Of a DNA stretch of 64,000 nucleotides, positions 60,092 through 64,000 are shown piece after piece; positions within the stretch are counted from its first letter, which is position 1; the number at the start of each line of letters is the position of its first letter. This DNA comes from Pleodorina starrii (Eukaryota; Chlorophyta; Chlorophyceae; Chlamydomonadales; Volvocaceae), in the NCBI GenBank assembly GCA_030267565.1, contig BRXU01000014.1, positions 904,001 through 968,000 on the forward strand, written 5' to 3'. Under the pieces are notes generated by a model. That model searched no databases, was not told the DNA's origin, and saw only the letters and a program-made list of their open reading frames with translations. The translations under genes were made by a program, and so were the position numbers.

Positions 60092-61269
60092 AACCAGGGA
60101 GCGAGCAGGAGGCTTGGCCTAAATGTACTAACTTCTGTCTGGAGTCGGCAACAGCGCGCGCGCGGCTGAGACCCGACGTACCCGGGCGGGAAGGAGTTTT
60201 TTGGGTTGTTAAGGGTCCCAGTGACGTCAACACCGAGTGGAGGTTGCGGGTCAATGACACACAACACTCGGCGTGAAGTTTCCAATGGGTCATCAAAACG
60301 CCAAAGCTATGGGGCTGGTGGCGGGAGACGAGTGCCGTCATGTCAACGAGTGCGGAACAGGCCCGCTGCACCGTTTGTTGTTTGTTGAGGGAAAACGGGG
60401 GCTTGGTGTACAGCGTGTGCAGGCGGGGGGTTGCGCCGTTGGAGCTTGGAGAGCGTGGGGATCTGCGGCGGGGGCAGCTGCTGTGCAGGCTGTCCGGGCC
60501 CCGCCGCTGGACACCCGAACAACGTGCAGAAGCGGAGCGCCCGACTGCGCGGACGCTGTGACTACCGTTTGAGCCCACCGGCCGCTGGCCTGCCGGGACG
60601 GACGTCCTTGGATTGGCTGGCAGGCCGTGGGCAGTTCACGTTTGACCTCGGTTCCGCCCTTCCTGTGAGGATCCGCACCGCACGAACCCTAAAAGCCTGC
60701 GTTGTTTGTTGTGTCTAATCTAATCTAGAGACGGCCGCACCACACGCCCCATAAGGGTTGGTGAACGACGTGGGCGGCTGCAGGCTGGAAACCCCAACGG
60801 TGCGAAGGCGGCGAAGGCAGAACGCTGTCGTTGAGGGCACCTGAAGGCAGTTGAAGTCACAACGCAGCTCGCTCGGCGGATACCGGTAGATCGCAGCTAT
60901 CCACCTCCCACACGCAAGCACCCCAGCCTGCAGGCCAGGACAAAACCGCCTTTTGCCCTGGAACCTTTACACCTGGGGTACTGGCGAACCGATTCCAACA
61001 TTCCCCAAACTGTCGTACTGTACGACCCTTGGGTCGCTGGCGTAACGCCGGCTGTCCAAGGAAGTGTGACCCGCGAAAAGGAACAGGCTTTGGTCCGTTG
61101 GGCCCACCCTCCTTGCATCAACCCAGTCAGCGCTCAAAAGCACAGCAAACGCGGCGTTCCAGCCAGGACACCAAACTTTGTTATGTTGGACCGGTTTTAC
61201 GCGCCATTCAGTTTCAGCCGCCTCAGCAGAAAATAGGGCTTTGCCGAAGCGCCGCCCCTGCCGTCTGCC
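60092..61269. other. Intergenic region, ACBP / glycosyltransferase
   Basis: Contains the ACBP 3' region and the glycosyltransferase upstream region. No clear TGTAA or TATA box is seen. Short frames (for example 60273-60572) have no domain. Nothing else can be supported. Confidence 0.5.
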
Positions 61270-63904
61270 ATGCGCACAGCTGCCGCCGCGGCGCGGACAC
61301 GGGGCGCGGCTCTACTGGCCCTCGTCTTACTGCCGTGCGCGTTGGAGTCAAGAGCTGCTAGCGTCGGGCGGCGCCTCTTGGCGGGCGGCGAGGGCGATGG
61401 CGGGTCCATGGCCCTCACGACCGCGGCGACACTGCGGGCAGCCCCCCGCCCTGGCGGCCTGCCGTCCTTAACCCAAGAGCCCAGCGTTGCAGAGCATCTC
61501 CCCCGGTCGAATCACAGACAGTCAGCGTCACTAACATCTCATCCCGGCAGCGGGGGGGACAGCGGGCAGCGGAGGGAAGCGGGCGGGGGCGAGGAGGACG
61601 GGGAGCCGGCGGAAGGTGCGCGGGGAGGTGCAGCGGAGGCGGCCGCCGCGGAAGGCACGCGGCGCGGCGACGGCAGCATCGCGATCAGCACAGGCGGCGG
61701 GGCCGGCGATGCAGGCTCTGTGGGATCGGGAAGAGAGGGCGTGGAGGCTGGCGACGGCGGCGGTGGTGCCGGGGGCAGCGGCGCCGAGGGAGAGGGGGGG
61801 TTGGCTCCTGCACTGGCCGACCCGCAGGGTACCAGTCAGGCGGTGGGTGAGGCGGCAGGTGGCGATGCGGGTGGCAGCGACGGCGGCGAAGGTGGCGAAG
61901 GTGGCGATGGTGATGGTGATGGTAATGGTGATGGCGTTGGAGACGAGGACGACAACGACGACGTGCGCTGGCTGGAGGTGAGGACGGAAGTCCGCCGGGG
62001 CCTGCACCGGGGCCTGGGAAAGCGCGCGCCATCGACCCCCCCCCCTGGGGCGTCGCTCCCGCTCCCAACGGAAGCCCGGACCCCTGGGTCCCTATCGCTG
62101 CTGCTGCTGCTGCTGCTGGTTCTGCATGCGCAGGGGGTGATGAGGGACCCCGAGGAAGAGCAAGCAGCCGTGGCCGAGCCGCCGGATGTGGGCGGCGCGG
62201 CCCCCGCCGGTGGCCTCCACCGCGACGCGCCCCCACAGCGGTCCGGGCCCGCAATGCAAAACCCGGCCACTCCGCCTCTGGCTGCGGATCACGCCGTCGG
62301 AAGCCCCGCTCGCGGCGGTGTGACTGGGGACGAAGGCGAGACGCTGGCGTGGGCCGGGGCCTCACCGATCGCGCCCCTCGCGGTTGCATCGGCCCCTCAA
62401 GAGTTCGCAGAGGCGGAGGCGGAGGCGGCGGCAGGGGTGGGGGTGGCAGAGGTGGTGGAGCCGCTCTGGGAGGCTGCGCAGGCGTGGCCGGGGGGTTGGG
62501 GTCCTGTGGCCGCCGTGGGGGCAGCAGCCCCATCCGGCGACCCGGGCGCCGCCAATGCGTCGACTGCTGCCCGGGCGGAGGCGGAGCCGCTCCAGTGAGC
62601 CACCGGACGCTGAGTAGTGTGACCGTGCGACAGTGCCACCGGTGTGACAGTGCGAGTGCGACAGTGCGACAGAGCGACAGTGCGAGTGGTTTGGGGAGGC
62701 GTCCGTCCGTCCCGCGTCCTCTCATCAGTCGGGTGTTGCTGATGTTGTTGTCCCGTTCCAGTCGTCGCTGGGGCTTCCTTTGGAGTTTGATCGCTAGCGG
62801 CGGCGGCCGGTCCATTTGGGGCGGGCGCCTCGTCCTGTTCGTCCCTGCGTGGGCTTGTGTGTGCGTGTGTGATAAGCGTCGTACGCACGCAGGTGTGGTT
62901 TTGCTGCTGGGCTCCAAGGCCCGCCGTGGGAGGCCGTGATGTGAGGCGGGATGGCCGACGCGCTTTCGCGAGCGCGCTCGCTCGCTCCCCGGACCCCACC
63001 TCTGATAGCCTCGCGGATAGCCCCCTCGCTGGCGCCACTCCCCCCCAGGTCCCCCGCCCGCCACCCACCGCGCCTCCGGCTTGCACTGCAGGTACCCCGT
63101 GTGGTGGATGGCGCCCTTTTGGAGCGGCAGCGGCTACAGCTCCGAAGCCATCAACTACGTGCTGTCGCTCATCCGGGCCAACCAGGTACGGCACGGTACG
63201 GTACGGAGGAAATCTTGGATGTGCCAGTGACGCATCGCACTCAAAGAAAGCCCCTCACCTGCCTGTCACCTCGTCACCTCGGTCCCCTGCCTGTCGCCCC
63301 GCCCCCCTGCCTGTGGCCCCGCCCTGACAGATCCGACGGGAGGATCTGCGGATCTCCCAGCACGGCGACCAGTACCGGGAGCAGGTGGTGGAGTCCATGG
63401 CGCCTGTGGACCGGGAGTGAGCTGCTGGGGGGGTGGGGGGGGGACGAGGCGCGCTGGCGGGGAAGTGGGCGAGGGGGTGGGCGGGGGTTCGTGGGAGCGG
63501 CTCCGTGCTGGCCCGGGGGAGCAAGAAGGAAGTGGTGCTTCCCTTGGGCTGGGTGGACCTGCGCGCTTTCCACATCCCCTGTCACACACACACACACATC
63601 TCCGCCCCCCCCGCAGGGAGCTGCGTGCGATGGAGGTGGACGTGGGCGCCAACCCCCAGGAGCACCTCCAAGAGGGACGGAAGCAGGCACAGCAGCTGGG
63701 CCCAGCGGCTCAGGCTCAGGGTCGGGCGCAGCAGCAGCTGCAGCAGCCGGACATGTCGCGGCCGGCGGTGATGGTGTGTCACTCGCTGCCCACCAACTGG
63801 CAGGTTCCAGAGCCGGTTTCGGGGCCCGCGGACCAGTGCCCTCCCGAGGCCACCAAGCACGGATACGTGTATCTGGTGGGACGGACCATGTTCGAGACGG
63901 ACAG
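61270..63904 (+). CDS. Glycosyltransferase with secretory N-terminus, 3' partial
   Basis: Visible exons: 61270-62594 (or 61270-61977 plus 62134-62594), 63092-63185, 63331-63416, 63617-63904, then a GTAAGC donor leading out of the window. The N-terminus MRTAAAAARTRGAALLALVL continues LLPCA, a signal peptide or signal anchor, consistent with Golgi entry. A long low-complexity acidic/Gly stem (about residues 90-240) follows, then the beginning of the catalytic part: YPVWWMAPFWSGSGYSSEAI, NYVLSLIRANQ, VMVCHSLPTNWQVPEP and YVYLVGRTMFETDR. The H-S-x-P and GRTMFETD blocks are typical of a GT4-like family of algal and plant glycosyltransferases, with a GTMFE(T/S)D acceptor-side motif. Donor and acceptor are unknown, and the UDP-sugar site lies beyond the edge. 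Confidence 0.75.
61978..62133 (+). other. Optional in-frame intron (156 bases)
   Basis: Flanked by GAG followed by GTGAGG at the left and GCATGCGCAG at the right, and exactly divisible by three with no stop inside. Retained, it adds 52 residues including a poly-Leu run from (CTG)n. Splicing and retention both keep the frame. Confidence 0.5.
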
Positions 63905-64000
63905 GTAAGCACGTGATCACGGGTAGCGTGGCCGGCTCGCGACGCGGTGCGACGTTGCGTGGCGTGAGTGCGAGTTGCGAGTGCGAGTTGGGTATGGGTT
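63905..64000. other. Start of a glycosyltransferase intron
   Basis: Begins GTAAGC after the last visible exon and runs to the window edge. Low-complexity GCGAGTGCGAGTT repeats occur at the end. Confidence 0.7.

Overview
This is nuclear DNA from a green alga of the Chlamydomonadales (volvocine type, Chlamydomonas/Volvox relatives). The evidence is very high GC, short exons with strict GT-AG introns full of (TG)n, C-rich and G-rich tracts, Ala/Gly/Pro/Gln homopolymers in the proteins, a tyrosine-kinase-like receptor with a Pro-rich ectodomain, and an ankyrin/F-box-like family typical of these algae. No organelle, bacterial or viral block is seen. Gene models were built by hand from reading frame, splice sites, intron phase and family motifs; every complete model below sums to a multiple of three. 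Layout, left to right: (1) 1-8295, plus, 3' part of a membrane TKL protein kinase; (2) about 9851-12088, plus, a PHO80/CYCP-type cyclin; (3) 12089-15501, no convincing gene; (4) 15502-21518, minus, one long gene whose first three exons carry the C-terminal domain of the nucleotide-excision-repair protein XPA and whose remaining exons are a complete DNA photolyase, an apparent XPA-photolyase fusion; (5) 22188-24225, plus, an ankyrin-like repeat protein; (6) 26829-30331, minus, a conserved protein of unknown function; (7) 30972-39996, plus, the exosome RNA helicase MTR4; (8) 41589-53055, plus, a 19-exon DUSP-USP ubiquitin protease; (9) 54499-57973, minus, MYG1; (10) 58361-60091, plus, a small acyl-CoA-binding protein; (11) 61270 to beyond the right edge, plus, a glycosyltransferase with a secretory N-terminus. 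Three gene pairs are head to head over short intergenic gaps (XPA-photolyase/ankyrin, unknown gene/MTR4, MYG1/ACBP), which suggests shared promoter regions. The genes are mostly unrelated housekeeping functions (RNA surveillance, ubiquitin removal, lipid carriage, DNA repair, cell-cycle control), so this is ordinary chromosome and not an operon-like cluster. The most unusual content is the XPA-photolyase fusion, the altered catalytic motifs of the TKL kinase, and at least three families of short dispersed repeats that recur in introns of different genes in both orientations.
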